From NCBI RefSeq assembly GCF_000745215.1, contig NZ_JQNK01000008.1, positions 496,001-560,000 of the forward strand: a stretch of DNA of 64,000 nucleotides, written 5' to 3'. The notes below the pieces were generated by a model, which was given only the letters and a program-made list of their open reading frames with translations, was not told the DNA's origin and ran no database searches. The position numbers and the translations under genes are program-made. Of this stretch, positions 17,144 through 26,840 are shown in pieces. The stretch is from Methylosinus sp. PW1 (GTDB lineage Bacteria; Pseudomonadota; Alphaproteobacteria; Rhizobiales; Beijerinckiaceae). Position 1 is the stretch's first letter. Each line of letters starts with the position of its first letter.

Positions 17144-18784
17144 ATGTCCCGTCCGCGCGTTCTAAAAGCGATGGCGGCGCTGCAGGAGCGTGCGCCGATC
17201 TTGCGCGCCACGCGCACGCTCGATCTGTTTGCCGACGACGCCGATCGCTTCACGAAATTCTCGGTGGCGCTGGATGACTTCCTGCTGGATTTCTCCAAGC
17301 ATCGGATCGACGGCGAGACCATGCGTCTGCTCGTCGATCTCGCCCGCGCCGCCGATCTCGAGGGCGCGCGCGCGTCGCTGTTCGCCGGCGAGCCCGTCAA
17401 TGTCACCGAGGGCCGCGCGGCCGCCCATTGGGCGTTGCGCGATCTCTCGGATCGCCCGCTCATCGTCGGCGGCGAGAATGTGCGCGGCGCGGTCGAGGCG
17501 GAGCGCGAGAAAGTCTATGCATTTGCGCGCGCGCTGCGTTCGGGCGAGTCACGCGGCGCCGGCGGCGCGCCGTTCAGCGATATCGTCAATATCGGCATAG
17601 GCGGCTCTGATCTCGGCCCGGCCATGGCGGCGCGCGCGCTCGCGCCCTTCGGCAAAGGCGGCCCGCGCGCGCATTTCGTCTCCAATGTCGACGGCGCCGA
17701 TATGGCGGACACGCTCGCCGGGCTCGATCCGGCGCGCACATTGTTCATCGTCTCCTCCAAGACATTCACCACGCAGGAGACCATGGCCAACGCCGCGCTG
17801 GCGCGCGCTTTCATCGTGGAGCGCCTCGGCGAGGCGGCGGTGGCGGCGCATTTCGCCGCCGTGTCGACGCGGCTCGACAAGGTCGCAGAATTCGGCGTCG
17901 ATCCGTCGCGCGTCTTCGGCTTTTGGGATTGGGTCGGCGGACGCTATTCCATCTGGTCGGCCATCGGCCTCTCGCTCGTCATCGCCATAGGCCCGGAGAA
18001 TTTCACCGAATTTCTGCGCGGTGGCTTCGACATGGACGAGCATTTCCGCAGCGCGCCGCCGGAGCGCAATATTCCGGCGCTGATGGGGCTGATCGGCGTG
18101 TTTCATCGCGACGTCGAGGGCAGGGCGGCGCAGGCGATCATTCCCTATGACCAGCGCCTCGCGCGTTTTCCCGCTTATCTGCAGCAGCTCGACATGGAGT
18201 CGAACGGCAAATCGGTGGCGCGCGACGGCGGCGTCGCGGAATTCGCGACCGGGCCGATCGTGTTCGGCGAGCCGGGCACCAATGGTCAGCACGCTTTTTT
18301 CCAGCTGCTGCATCAGGGAACCGACGTCACGCCGATCGATTTCCTCATCGCCGCCGAGCCGATCGACGCCGATGCGCATCATCACGCGCTGCTCGTTTCC
18401 AATTGCCTCGCGCAGAGCGAGGCCTTCATGCGCGGGCGCACGCTCGCCGAGGCGAAGGCGCAGCTCGCCGCCGCAGGGCTCGACGCCGCGCGCGTAGAGG
18501 CGCTGGCGCCGCACAAGGTCTTCACCGGTGATCGGCCGAGCAGCGTGCTGCTCTATCGCCGGCTCGATCCGCGCACGCTGGGTCGCCTCGTCGCGCTCTA
18601 TGAGCACAAGGTCTTCGTGCAATCGGTGATCTGGGACATCAACCCCTTCGATCAATGGGGCGTGGAGCTCGGCAAGGAGCTGGCCAATCGTCTGGCGCCG
18701 ATCGTGGAGGACAAGAATGCGCCGCTCGCCGGACTCGACGGCTCGACGGCGGGGCTCATCCGCTGGCGGCGGCGGGAAACCTGA
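17144..18784 (+). CDS. pgi: Glucose-6-phosphate isomerase
   Basis: A 546-residue enzyme interconverting glucose-6-phosphate and fructose-6-phosphate. Diagnostic segments are GIGGSDLGPAMAARAL, VSSKTFTTQETM, GGRYSIWSAIGLSL, QLDMESNGKSV and GTNGQHAFFQLLHQGT. The start is supported by a strong ribosome-binding site (GGGGAGGAAAC) six bases upstream. In a methanotroph this serves glycogen/sugar-phosphate metabolism rather than sugar uptake. No obvious operon partner; the divergent neighbour encodes an NTN hydrolase. Confidence 0.97.
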   Translation: MSRPRVLKAMAALQERAPILRATRTLDLFADDADRFTKFSVALDDFLLDFSKHRIDGETMRLLVDLARAADLEGARASLFAGEPVNVTEGRAAAHWALRDLSDRPLIVGGENVRGAVEAEREKVYAFARALRSGESRGAGGAPFSDIVNIGIGGSDLGPAMAARALAPFGKGGPRAHFVSNVDGADMADTLAGLDPARTLFIVSSKTFTTQETMANAALARAFIVERLGEAAVAAHFAAVSTRLDKVAEFGVDPSRVFGFWDWVGGRYSIWSAIGLSLVIAIGPENFTEFLRGGFDMDEHFRSAPPERNIPALMGLIGVFHRDVEGRAAQAIIPYDQRLARFPAYLQQLDMESNGKSVARDGGVAEFATGPIVFGEPGTNGQHAFFQLLHQGTDVTPIDFLIAAEPIDADAHHHALLVSNCLAQSEAFMRGRTLAEAKAQLAAAGLDAARVEALAPHKVFTGDRPSSVLLYRRLDPRTLGRLVALYEHKVFVQSVIWDINPFDQWGVELGKELANRLAPIVEDKNAPLAGLDGSTAGLIRWRRRET

Positions 18785-18825
18785 CTTTCCGCTTGCGCCA
18801 TTGGCGGGGCGGCGCCGAGCCCTCG

Positions 18826-20389
18826 CTAGGCCAGGCGGTCCGCGGGCAGGAACGGGCAGGCGTTCGCGCATTTGCGCGCGCAGGAGATGGTGGTCGCGCT
18901 GGTCACGACGGATGCGCTGATCGAGTCCTCGGACAATTCGACGTCCGGCGGCGGCGCCTCGATCGCCATCGTGATCGCCAGCGCGCGCGCCTTCACGAAT
19001 CGGCCAGAGGGACGACGCACGAAAATGCGCGAGGGATCATTCGGATCATAGCGCGCCTCGAGGCGCTTGCGCCCGGCGGCGAAATCATCGGCGATGGCGC
19101 GCGACCAATAGAGGCGGCCGTGCAGGCGCAGTCCGTCCTCGTCCAGCACGCCTTCGTCGTCCGGCAGCAGCGATAGGCGGAAGCTCACGCAATCGAGCGG
19201 CAGGCGCAGCAGATCGTCGCGCATATGCTTGCGCCACAGCGTCAGCGGCGCGCGGCCGAGATCGCGATGCTTGCGGCAATGATAGACGCCGGCGATCTCT
19301 GCGCCGATCCAGCTGTCGAGCTCGCGCAGCGTCAGACGTTGCGCATGCGGCCCGACATAGAGATCGCGCTCGCCGCGCTCCATGGGGCCGACATCGGTGA
19401 TGAGCGGAACGCAGCCCAATCGGCTGCCGATCAGCTCCTGTATATGCGCGCCATAGCGTGCGCTCGCCGGCTCGCTCCAGACCGTCTCTATGCCGATCTC
19501 GCGACAGGCGCGCACGAAGGCGCGGCGACCGAAGAAGCTGTTGGAGTCGACATGGATCGCCTCCGGCAATCCGGCGACGGGCCATTCGAAATCGACGCCG
19601 CGCTCCTTCAGCCAGCGCGTCTTGTCGCAGACGGAGTGGAGGATGGCGAGGCTCGTCGACAGCCGCGTCGGCGGCGTGAGCGCGAGGTGAAAGCCCGTCG
19701 CCATGCGTGTGAGCGCGTCGACGCCGAGCGTGATCCACGGCCGGCCGAGCTCGCGGCCGGAGTCTTCGTCGACGATCATCACGTCGACTTTCGCGTGATC
19801 GATCTGCACGGCCTCGAGCGGCCGTGTGGCCTCTGATCTCTTCCGCACCTTGCTCGCCGCCGCTTTCGTTCTACTCGGTCTCGCTACGCCGCCGCGCCCG
19901 CGTCTGAATGTCGATGTCGTGCACGCGCGCCTTGATGGTGCGCCAATTGGGCGCCGGCAACCGCTCCTTCAAGCAGCGCTTGGCGATCTCGCGCACCAGC
20001 TGGCTGAACTTGGGCCGCGAAGGCTGCAGATAGAAGCTCTCGATCGTATCGCGAATGAGAGTCTCGCGCGCCGAATCGAGTACACGCGCGCCCTTTGGGC
20101 GGCCGACCGGACGCGTCATCGGCGCGGTGACGGCGCCGCAGCTGCGGAAGGTCTTGATCATGCGATAGGCGGTGGCGCGGGAAACGCCGAGATCGCTGGT
20201 CAGCTTGCGAATGACCTCTTGCGACAGGCGCTCGCCCTCGCGCGTGAGAACCTCGCGAATGACCTCCTCGCGATGACGATTCTCATCCGGGCGCCGGCTG
20301 CGTCTCTCGCGTCCAATCGACGTCTCGAGCTTGCGTTCGGGCGCCGGGGCCAGGCGGGGATGGTCGGGATCGAGAACATTTCCGCTCAT
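18826..20389 (-). pseudogene. TnsB/Mu-like DDE transposase gene with a frameshift
   Basis: Two adjacent minus-strand frames form one transposase. The first (20389-19871) has the helix-turn-helix region (LGVSRATAYRMIKTFRSCG) and ends at NWRTIKARVHDIDI. The second (19848-18826) has the rve core: EAVQIDHAKVDVMIVD (first Asp), EAIHVDSNSFFGRRAF (second Asp) and HIQELIGSRLG (Glu). A one-base shift near 19870-19890 would fuse them. No TnsA, TnsC or TniQ partners are nearby, so this is a relic of a Tn7-like or Mu-like element. The second frame begins with GTG and would give only the catalytic core. Confidence 0.75.
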
Positions 20390-20825
20390 TTCCAGGCGTT
20401 CCTCGTGCAGACTGAACTTCTCGCCTCATGCGCGCGTCGAGCTGATCGCCGCGCGGCGCTGCGAGGGGCTTTTTTCTCATGATTTCAAAACCGAAGACAA
20501 TGTTCGATTTTGAACAGTCCACGCGCGCCTGTGGAGCCGCGCGGAGACGCTCGCGCGAGCGCGCCCGCCTCCGCGCCGGGCCGCAGGCGAGAAAGCCCTA
20601 GTAAACCATGTGTTTCGATGATGTTTCACGGAATTGGAATAGTTCAAAATAGCAGGAATGGCGGCCAAGAATCGAATAGAGCCAGTCTTGCTACATAATG
20701 TCGCAGCGTAGACTCTCGCCGATTCAGTGGAGCGTGTATCCGTACGTAGTTGATTTCACGAGGAGCGCAGCGAGTGGCGCCGCGGCCTCTATCGATTGCG
20801 GCCCTTTCGGTCGCGCGAATCGACT
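20390..20825. other. Intergenic stretch between transposase relic and hydrolase relic
   Basis: No convincing gene on either strand. Some AT-rich sequence (tgttcgattttgaacagtcc, about 20501-20520, with TTCgattttGAA symmetry) could be part of an old promoter or transposon end, but no matching second copy was found. Confidence 0.3.
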
Positions 20826-22156
20826 TTATGGAACGGTCGTCCCGCCGAGCGGCCGGAAGCGGAACATCTCCCATTTGTAAGGCTCGTCGCGGTCGCAAGC
20901 GACCGAGCCTGCCGGATTGGCAGAGAGATATTTGGCGTTGTGGCGAATGGTGAATTCGTCGTCCTCATTGTGAATGAGCTCGAAGGTCATGCTCTCTCGC
21001 CGCCCTTTGCTCGCGAAGGCGAGCGATCTATCGTCCATTACGGACAGCAGGAATCTCGTTCCGCCGATGGTCGCGAGCAGCGTGACCTCGGCGCCGTGGA
21101 ATTCGGCCTCGACCAGAAATTCCCATGGCGTGAGCGGCCCGGCCTTGTGAATCGCTCTGTTCTCGGAGGCGTCATAGACCAGCGCTGTGTCATGTGTCGT
21201 CGCAATGGCGATGCGCGCGCCTGTCACGCTGGTGAGAAAAGCGCCGATCAGCCGCCGCTCCGCTGGATGGGGGATCAGCGAGGCATGTTCCTCGAAGAAG
21301 GCGACCGCGCGCGGCGCGCCGAACGTCTCCGCGATATGGCTGACGAGCTGTGGGAAATAGCGCCAATGTTCGCGCGGCAGCTCGCGATTGTCGGAGCCGG
21401 CGAGATAGGCTGCGCCGAGGCGCGGGAAGCGGCGCATCGCATATTGCAGAATGCGGCTCTGCCAGCGCCAATGGCTCTTGCGGATCTGACGCGCGATGCC
21501 GCGCAGCTCCGCCATGTCGCGCGTCAGCGCGCCGTCGATGAACGCGCGCAGATTGGCGGCGCCGGCGAAAACAGTGGTCACATGGTGGTCCACTCTCGGC
21601 ACATTGATGAAATGCGCGTCCGGATAATTCTCCACGATCCTTCGGCAGTGAAAATCGTCGATCGCATTATAGGAGTCGGCGAATATAAACACATCGCTGG
21701 CGACGTCCGCCGTGCGGTCGCCATGCCGCGCATGGAGGAAATGAAGTCCTGCTGCCAGTCGGGTCTCTGCCGTCGCATTCCTCGCGATCGATCGACCATT
21801 GCGGACACATTGCGATGACATGTGTGGCGGCGAGAAGACGCGAGAATTTCACCGCGCCATAGCCGCCCATGGAGCCGCCATAAGCGACGCGCGTCTCATA
21901 GTCCGCGATCATCTCCAAAGCGATCTGCGACGCTCTGCGGAGATTTTCGGACGGATACCAATTGGCGCGCTTGGCCATCACGCCGATCGCCGAAATTTCC
22001 GATTTCCGCAAAGGCGTATCGGCAAAAAAAACGATGATCCTTGGCCGGCGTGATCGCATCGCCGAAAGTGATCAGAACGATTTTCGAATCGGCGGGAGCC
22101 CAGATGATGCGTATTTCGTCGTCATAGAGAATCGTCGTCGGCAAAGTATGATCCAT
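20826..22156 (-). pseudogene. Decayed alpha/beta hydrolase-like gene with several frameshifts
   Basis: The coding signal jumps between frames. It starts at about 22156 with MDHTLPTTILYDDEIRI and continues to ITPAKDHRFF. The frame then shifts in an 8-T run (22023-22030), continuing ADTPLRKSEISAIGV and reaching the nucleophile elbow YGGSMGGYGAVKFSR. At least one more shift, probably two, lies between about 21790 and 21700, after which the frame reads SDVFIFADSYNAIDDFH and VPRVDHHVTTVFAG to the end at 20826. The GxSxGGY elbow and late His point to a serine hydrolase. The last 150 residues are an unrecognised domain. Homopolymer sequencing error could explain the first shift but not all of them. 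Confidence 0.65.
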
Positions 22157-22305
22157 CCCGCCGCCCGCGGTTTCGAGCCGCGGCGGATATAGACCAATTC
22201 GCTCGGCGCGGAAACCTTCCGCCGTTTCGGCGCAGGCGGATTTTCCCTGCCTGCGCCGCCCTTTGCGTGCGGCGAGCGCGCAGCGCTCGCGCGTCGCGCG
22301 CAGGA

Positions 22306-22413
22306 TCAGAGATTGAGCGCTCTGTTCACCGTCGGAATGAAGATCGCGAATACGAAGACCGTGACGAGGATCCACAGCACGACCCATTTGAGTTCTTCGA
22401 CCTTGTGCAGCAT
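22306..22413 (-). CDS. 35-residue single-helix membrane microprotein
   Basis: A small reading frame starting MLHKVEELKWVV with a long hydrophobic helix (VVLWILVTVFVFAIFIP) and a polar C terminus (TVNRALNL). A near-perfect Shine-Dalgarno sequence, GGGAGGAGAAAG, lies 6-7 bases before the ATG, which is why the short form is preferred over longer in-frame starts. It lies divergently upstream of the methane monooxygenase operon, separated by 550 bp of AT-rich DNA. Function unknown; a small helper or stress-type membrane peptide is possible. Confidence 0.6.
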   Translation of the reverse strand: MLHKVEELKWVVLWILVTVFVFAIFIPTVNRALNL

Positions 22414-22965
22414 TCGAGCTTTCTCCTCCCGTTTTTTAAAATTGGTCCACGCCGCGCCTCGAAGGCGGCGCACGCTCTGTTTTTGAGCCAAGACGCCACG
22501 AGTCACAACAAGCATATGCGGGCGGCACAATGTCGCAGTGCTTAATAATACGGGACAATCTCATATTTTATAATTCGTATCATTCAAAAGCGCAGCGTAA
22601 AATGTGGAGATATCCGCGTAAGTCTCAATTTTTATAATATGAAAATATCAAAATATCGCGCTATATAAGTATTAACTGCAGTATATGCAGCATAATGTCG
22701 CATATGTATTCTTTATGATCAATTGACAAGCGCCGAGAGCGACATGGTAGGTTCCGGCATGCAAAGAGCTTTCGGGCTCTACTGCAAAGAGGCGCGGCGC
22801 CGAAATAGTTCCGGCGTCCGCGTCACGCGCCGAACGTGGCGCGCGGGGCTGCGACGCCGCTGGGAAGGCAGTCGCGGTCCCGCCGCACGGGGAGACGAAA
22901 CGTCATTCGGAACGGCGGGAGACCGATTTCGAGCCGATGACTTTATAAAGAGGAGGAACCCGACA
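22414..22965. promoter_or_regulatory. AT-rich regulatory region and leader of pmoCAB
   Basis: About 550 bp without a gene. The part at 22540-22720 is strikingly AT-rich for this genome. The pmoC leader downstream of the candidate -35 box is about 220-240 bases long and contains a small hairpin (AGAGC-TTTCGG-GCTCT, about 22760-22775). Copper-dependent control of pmo acts at this level in methanotrophs, but no binding motif can be named from sequence alone. Confidence 0.45.
22723..22753 (+). promoter_or_regulatory. Candidate sigma-70 promoter of pmoC
   Basis: A perfect -35 hexamer TTGACA at 22723-22728 follows the AT-rich tract. The best -10 candidate is TAGGTT at 22748-22753 (19-base spacer), which is weak. 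Type II methanotroph pmo operons are known to use a sigma-70-type promoter upstream of pmoC, which agrees with the placement; the exact start site is inferred. Confidence 0.4.
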
Positions 22966-23742
22966 ATGAGTTTGACAACGGAGAAAGCGGCCGGATCCGT
23001 CCGAGTCGCAGAGAGCGACACCATCGTCAATTACTGGCCCGCCTATTGGACGATGATCTGCCTCTTCGTGTTCTATGTGACGATCCGCATCTATGAGCAG
23101 TATTTCGGCTGGAAAGCGGGTCTCGATTCTTTCGCGCCCGAGTTTCAGACCTATTGGCTGAACCTGATGTGGACCGAGCTGCCGCTCGAATTCATCGCCT
23201 TCTGCGGCATCGGCGGCTATCTCTGGAAAACGCGCGACCGCAACATAGACGCTGTCACGCCGCGCGAGGAGATGCGCCGTCTGCTGACGCTGATCGGCTG
23301 GCTCGCGATCTATGCTTTCACTGTCTATTGGGGCGCTTCCTACTTCACCGAGCAGGACGGCACCTGGCATCAGACGGTTATTCGCGACACCGACTTCACG
23401 CCCAGCCATATTCTGGAGTTCTACCTCAGCTATCCGATCTACATCATCGCCGGCTGGGGCGCCTTCATGTATGCGCGCACGCGCATTCCGCAATTCGCGA
23501 ACAAGATCTCGCTGCCCTTCCTGCTGTTCTTCGCCGGTCCGTTCATGATCTTCCCGAACATCGGCCTGAACGAGTGGGGCCACACCTTCTGGTTCATGGA
23601 GGAGCTGTTCACGGCGCCGCTGCATTGGGGCTTCGTGTTCTTCGGCTGGTTCGCGCTCGCCGTCTTCGGCACCGCCTGCCAGGTGCTCGATCGCGTGATC
23701 GAGCTCTCCAAGGAATATGAGAAGGACGCGCTCTCTCTCTGA
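22966..23742 (+). CDS. pmoC: Particulate methane monooxygenase subunit C
   Basis: A 258-residue integral membrane subunit of pMMO, which oxidises methane to methanol in intracytoplasmic membranes. The CuC site ligands are visible as Asp131, His135 and His148 in EQDGTWHQTVIRDTDFTPSH. Several transmembrane helices are evident, such as TMICLFVFYVTI and GWLAIYAFTVYW. The ATG at 22966 is chosen for its strong RBS (AGAGGAGGAACC) and the family length (about 256); in-frame upstream codons form an unlikely basic extension. First gene of the operon; pmoA starts 141 bp downstream. Confidence 0.98.
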   Translation: MSLTTEKAAGSVRVAESDTIVNYWPAYWTMICLFVFYVTIRIYEQYFGWKAGLDSFAPEFQTYWLNLMWTELPLEFIAFCGIGGYLWKTRDRNIDAVTPREEMRRLLTLIGWLAIYAFTVYWGASYFTEQDGTWHQTVIRDTDFTPSHILEFYLSYPIYIIAGWGAFMYARTRIPQFANKISLPFLLFFAGPFMIFPNIGLNEWGHTFWFMEELFTAPLHWGFVFFGWFALAVFGTACQVLDRVIELSKEYEKDALSL

Positions 23743-23834
23743 TCCTTCGCACGCTCGCACATTCTCCTCCTCGGCAAAGCGATCGCGCCTCGTGCGCGGT
23801 CGCGACGGGGGCGGAGCAAGCAAAAAAGAAATAT

Positions 23835-23852
23835 CCGGCGCAGCTGCGCCGG
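23835..23852 (+). promoter_or_regulatory. Perfect palindrome between pmoC and pmoA
   Basis: CCGGCGCAGCTGCGCCGG is an 18-base perfect palindrome in the 141-bp pmoC-pmoA spacer, about 30 bases before the pmoA start. It can form a strong hairpin in the transcript. There is no T tract after it, so it is more likely an RNA processing or stability element than a terminator. Confidence 0.5.
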
Positions 23853-23883
23853 GGAGGCGACAATCTCAAGGAGCAAGAACGAA

Positions 23884-24654
23884 ATGTCCATTTCCACAGA
23901 GGCCGGCGCTCCAGCCGGCAAGGCATGGAAATCGAAGGAGGAGTTTCTCGGCTGCGTGATGCTGACCGATTGGATTCTCCTCGTCGTGCTATTCGCCGTG
24001 GTGCTCGGATCCTTCCACATCCACTATATGCTGCTCGCCGGCGACTGGGACTTCTGGATCGACTTCAAGGACCGCCGCATGTGGCCGACGGTGGCGCCCA
24101 TTGTCGCAATGTGCTTCGCCGCCGCGGTGCAGTCCTTCCTGTGGCAGAAGTTCCGTCTGCCGATCGGCGCCACGGTCGCGACTCTCGCGCTGCTCACCGG
24201 CGAATGGATCAACCGCTACGACAATTTTTGGGGCTGGACTTTCTTCCCGATCAATCTGGTCTTCCCGTCGGCGCTCATCCCCATGGGCTTCTGGCTCGAT
24301 GTGGTGCTGATGATGTCGGGCAGCTGGCTGGTGACGGCGCTGGTCGGCTCCATGGGCTGGGGCCTCTTGTTCTATCCGATCAACTGGCCGGTGCTGGCGC
24401 AATATCACCAGTCCGCCGAGATCGACGGCGTGCTGCTGACGCTCGCCGATCTCATCGGCTTCAACTACGTCCGCACGGGCACGCCGGAATATATCCGCAT
24501 GGTCGAGCGCGGCACGCTGCGCACCTTCGGCAAGGACGTCGTTCCGGTCGCGGCCTTCTTCTCCTCCTTCATTTCCATGCTGATCTACTTCCTGTGGTGG
24601 AAGATCGGCACCTGGTTCACCAACACAAAATACATCGAGGTCGACGACATCTGA
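23884..24654 (+). CDS. pmoA: Particulate methane monooxygenase subunit A
   Basis: A 256-residue integral membrane subunit of pMMO and the usual methanotroph phylogenetic marker. The exact priming sequence for A189-type primers, GGCGACTGGGACTTCTGG, is present and encodes GDWDFW. The protein continues IDFKDRRMWPTVAPI, and NRYDNFWGWTFFPINLV follows. The hydrophobic profile and length match PmoA1 of type II methanotrophs rather than AmoA. The start has an RBS (AAGGAGCAAG). It lies between pmoC and pmoB in the canonical order. Confidence 0.98.
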   Translation: MSISTEAGAPAGKAWKSKEEFLGCVMLTDWILLVVLFAVVLGSFHIHYMLLAGDWDFWIDFKDRRMWPTVAPIVAMCFAAAVQSFLWQKFRLPIGATVATLALLTGEWINRYDNFWGWTFFPINLVFPSALIPMGFWLDVVLMMSGSWLVTALVGSMGWGLLFYPINWPVLAQYHQSAEIDGVLLTLADLIGFNYVRTGTPEYIRMVERGTLRTFGKDVVPVAAFFSSFISMLIYFLWWKIGTWFTNTKYIEVDDI

Positions 24655-24782
24655 TCCCGCGAATATTCGCGAGCGCGAGGCGGACCAGCGGCCCGCTTCG
24701 CCCAGATTTAGCGAGAAATCCAAGAGGCCCGTCGCGAATGACGGCGCGGCCGAGAAAACAAGGACAAGGGAGACCGATCGAA

Positions 24783-26072
24783 ATGATGAACAAGCTCCTC
24801 GCGACACTGGCGGGATGCGTGAGGCCGCGGGCGCTGCGCGCTCTGGCCTTCGGCCTCGCCGCGGCGATCGCCGCCACCACTCTGCCGGCGGCGACGCCCG
24901 CATCGGCGCATGGCGAACGCTCGCAGCAGGCCTTTCTGCGCATGCGCACGCTCAACTGGTACGACGTGAAATGGTCGAAGACCGAGCTCAACGTCAACGA
25001 AGAGATGGTGCTCTCGGGCAAGGTTCACGTCTTCTCCGGCTGGCCGCAGGCCGTCGCCAAGCCGGATGTCGCCTTTCTGAACGTCGGCGAGCCCGGCCCT
25101 GTGCTCATTCGCAAGGGCGCTTATGTCGGCGACGTGCCGGCGCCGCGCTCCTTCTCTCTGCAGGTCGGCAAGGACTATGAGTATAAGCTCGTGCTCAAAG
25201 CCCGCCGGCAAGGGCGCTTCCACGTCCATGTGCAGATGAACGTCGAAGGCGGCGGACCCATCGTCGGCCCCGGCGAGTGGATCACCATCAAGGGCGACAT
25301 GGCGAATTTCACCAATCCGGTGACTTTGCTCGACGGCTCGACCATCGATCTCGAGACCTATGGCATCACCTGGACCTACATCTATCATTTCGCCTGGATG
25401 GCGGCCGCTGCGGTCTGGATCCTCTACTGGTTCATGACCAAGGGCCTCATCGTGCGCTATTGGTGGGTGAAGGCCGGCAAGGCCAATGAGCTCATCACCA
25501 CCCGCGAGAAGCGCATCGGCGGCCTGTGGCTGGCGGCCACTTTGCTGGCGGTCCTGTTCGGCTACGCCTGGGCCAATAGCGCCTTCCCGCGCACTCTGCC
25601 GATGCAGGCGGGCCTCTTGAAGGGCATCGATCCGATCGCTCTGCCGGCGGCCACTGTGAGCGCGCAGTTCAAGGGCGGCTCCTACACAGTGCCGGGCCGC
25701 GAGCTGTCGGTGAAGCTGCGCATCACCAATAGCGGAGCCGAGCCGGTGAAGATCGGCGAGTTCACCACGGCGGGCCTGCGCTTCCTCAACCCCGCTGTGT
25801 TCACCACGCGGCCGCAGTTCCCCGAATATCTGCTCGCCGATCGCGGCCTCGCCGTCAGCGACGAGACGCCCATCGCGCCCGGCGAGACGCGTGACGTGAC
25901 GATCATCGTTCAGGACGCCCGCTTCGACATCGAGCGCCTGTCCGACCTCGCCTATGACACCGACAGCCAGTTCGGCGGCCTGCTGTTCTTCTTCAGCCCG
26001 TCGGGCAATCGCGTCGGCGTCGAGATCGGCGGCCCGGTGATCCCGCGCTTCGCGGCCGGAGCGACGCTCTGA
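24783..26072 (+). CDS. pmoB: Particulate methane monooxygenase subunit B
   Basis: A 429-residue subunit with two periplasmic cupredoxin domains joined by two transmembrane helices. The signal peptide ends at PASA, which makes His the mature N terminus (HGERSQQ), one copper ligand; the other two are in GRFHVHVQMN. Helices are at about residues 198-218 (FAWMAAAAVWILYWF) and 246-262. The start at 24783 has two consecutive ATG codons. A strong terminator follows the gene, closing the operon. Copper ligands are complete, unlike the Verrucomicrobial variants. Confidence 0.98.
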   Translation: MMNKLLATLAGCVRPRALRALAFGLAAAIAATTLPAATPASAHGERSQQAFLRMRTLNWYDVKWSKTELNVNEEMVLSGKVHVFSGWPQAVAKPDVAFLNVGEPGPVLIRKGAYVGDVPAPRSFSLQVGKDYEYKLVLKARRQGRFHVHVQMNVEGGGPIVGPGEWITIKGDMANFTNPVTLLDGSTIDLETYGITWTYIYHFAWMAAAAVWILYWFMTKGLIVRYWWVKAGKANELITTREKRIGGLWLAATLLAVLFGYAWANSAFPRTLPMQAGLLKGIDPIALPAATVSAQFKGGSYTVPGRELSVKLRITNSGAEPVKIGEFTTAGLRFLNPAVFTTRPQFPEYLLADRGLAVSDETPIAPGETRDVTIIVQDARFDIERLSDLAYDTDSQFGGLLFFFSPSGNRVGVEIGGPVIPRFAAGATL

Positions 26073-26137
26073 CCGAACCACGAGCTTCACGCGGTTCTCT
26101 TCACTCTTCTCCGCGTGTTGGTGTGAAACTTCCTCCC

Positions 26138-26166
26138 CCGCCCGGTTCGTCCGGGCGGTTTTTTTT
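26138..26166 (+). terminator. Rho-independent terminator of pmoCAB
   Basis: An 8-bp perfect stem CCGCCCGG/CCGGGCGG with loop TTCGT is followed by eight T residues. It lies 65 bp after the pmoB stop. Confidence 0.9.
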
Positions 26167-26248
26167 GCCCGTGGATAGGGGAGGGGGCACGGCGCTTGCG
26201 TGCGGAGAGCGCATCCCGGCCTCCGCCGGGCGAGCGAGCAGGATCGCC

Positions 26249-26725
26249 ATGCACGAGCACGAGCAGGCCGGGGACGTCCGCGCCATTCCGGCGCAAATAT
26301 TGGAGCGCGGCTTTCGGCTTCTCGTGCTGCGGGAGTTTCGCGCGACCGATCAGCCGCCGGCTCTGGCTTTGATTCGGCAGAGTATCTTGCGCGATGTGCA
26401 TCGAATTCATCGCCATGGCGTCTCCTTCGGCTGCGCGTTTCTGCCCGAGATCATGCAATGGCTGATCGAGCTGCTCGGCCGTCCCTCGCTGCATCCGCCG
26501 GATTATCCGGCGAGCCCCGCCTATCGCAACCCGGCCTGGCCGTCCTTTCATTGGCGCCAGGAGAGTCGGCTGTGGGAGGAGGGCGTTCAGACCATCGAAT
26601 GGCATGTCGATGTGATCTTCGCCGATCAGGCGTCTTTCGAGGCCTTCGTGGCGTGCTGGCGCGACCGTCTGACGGAAGCCGACGCGCCGGGTGAAGACGG
26701 GGGCCGGTCATCGACCGCGCTCTGA
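26249..26725 (+). CDS. Hypothetical soluble protein downstream of pmoCAB
   Basis: A 158-residue protein starting MHEHEQAGDVRAIPAQIL, with no signal peptide or membrane segment and no domain I recognise. Codon use is typical of this genome (GC-rich third positions), which supports real coding. It is rich in aromatic and His residues (RDVHRIHRHGVSFGCAF and WPSFHWRQESRLWEEG). It lies behind the pmo terminator, so it is probably transcribed separately. Function not assigned. Confidence 0.5.
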   Translation: MHEHEQAGDVRAIPAQILERGFRLLVLREFRATDQPPALALIRQSILRDVHRIHRHGVSFGCAFLPEIMQWLIELLGRPSLHPPDYPASPAYRNPAWPSFHWRQESRLWEEGVQTIEWHVDVIFADQASFEAFVACWRDRLTEADAPGEDGGRSSTAL

Positions 26726-26734
26726 TGCTTTCAG

Positions 26735-26840
26735 CTCTTCGGGGCGCGTTCCCCCTCTCCCCGCCTGCGGGGAGAGGGCCGGGGTGAGGGGCTCGGGGCG
26801 TGAGCCACCGACGGAAAGCGCCCCGAGCCCCTCATCCTCA
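26735..26840. repeat. REP-like hairpin repeat
   Basis: Two nested inverted repeats: CCCTCTCCCCGC with GCGGGGAGAGGG, then GAGGGGCTCGGGGCG with CGCCCCGAGCCCCTC. Such repeats are common between genes in alphaproteobacteria. The IS4-type element lies directly against its right side. Confidence 0.6.
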
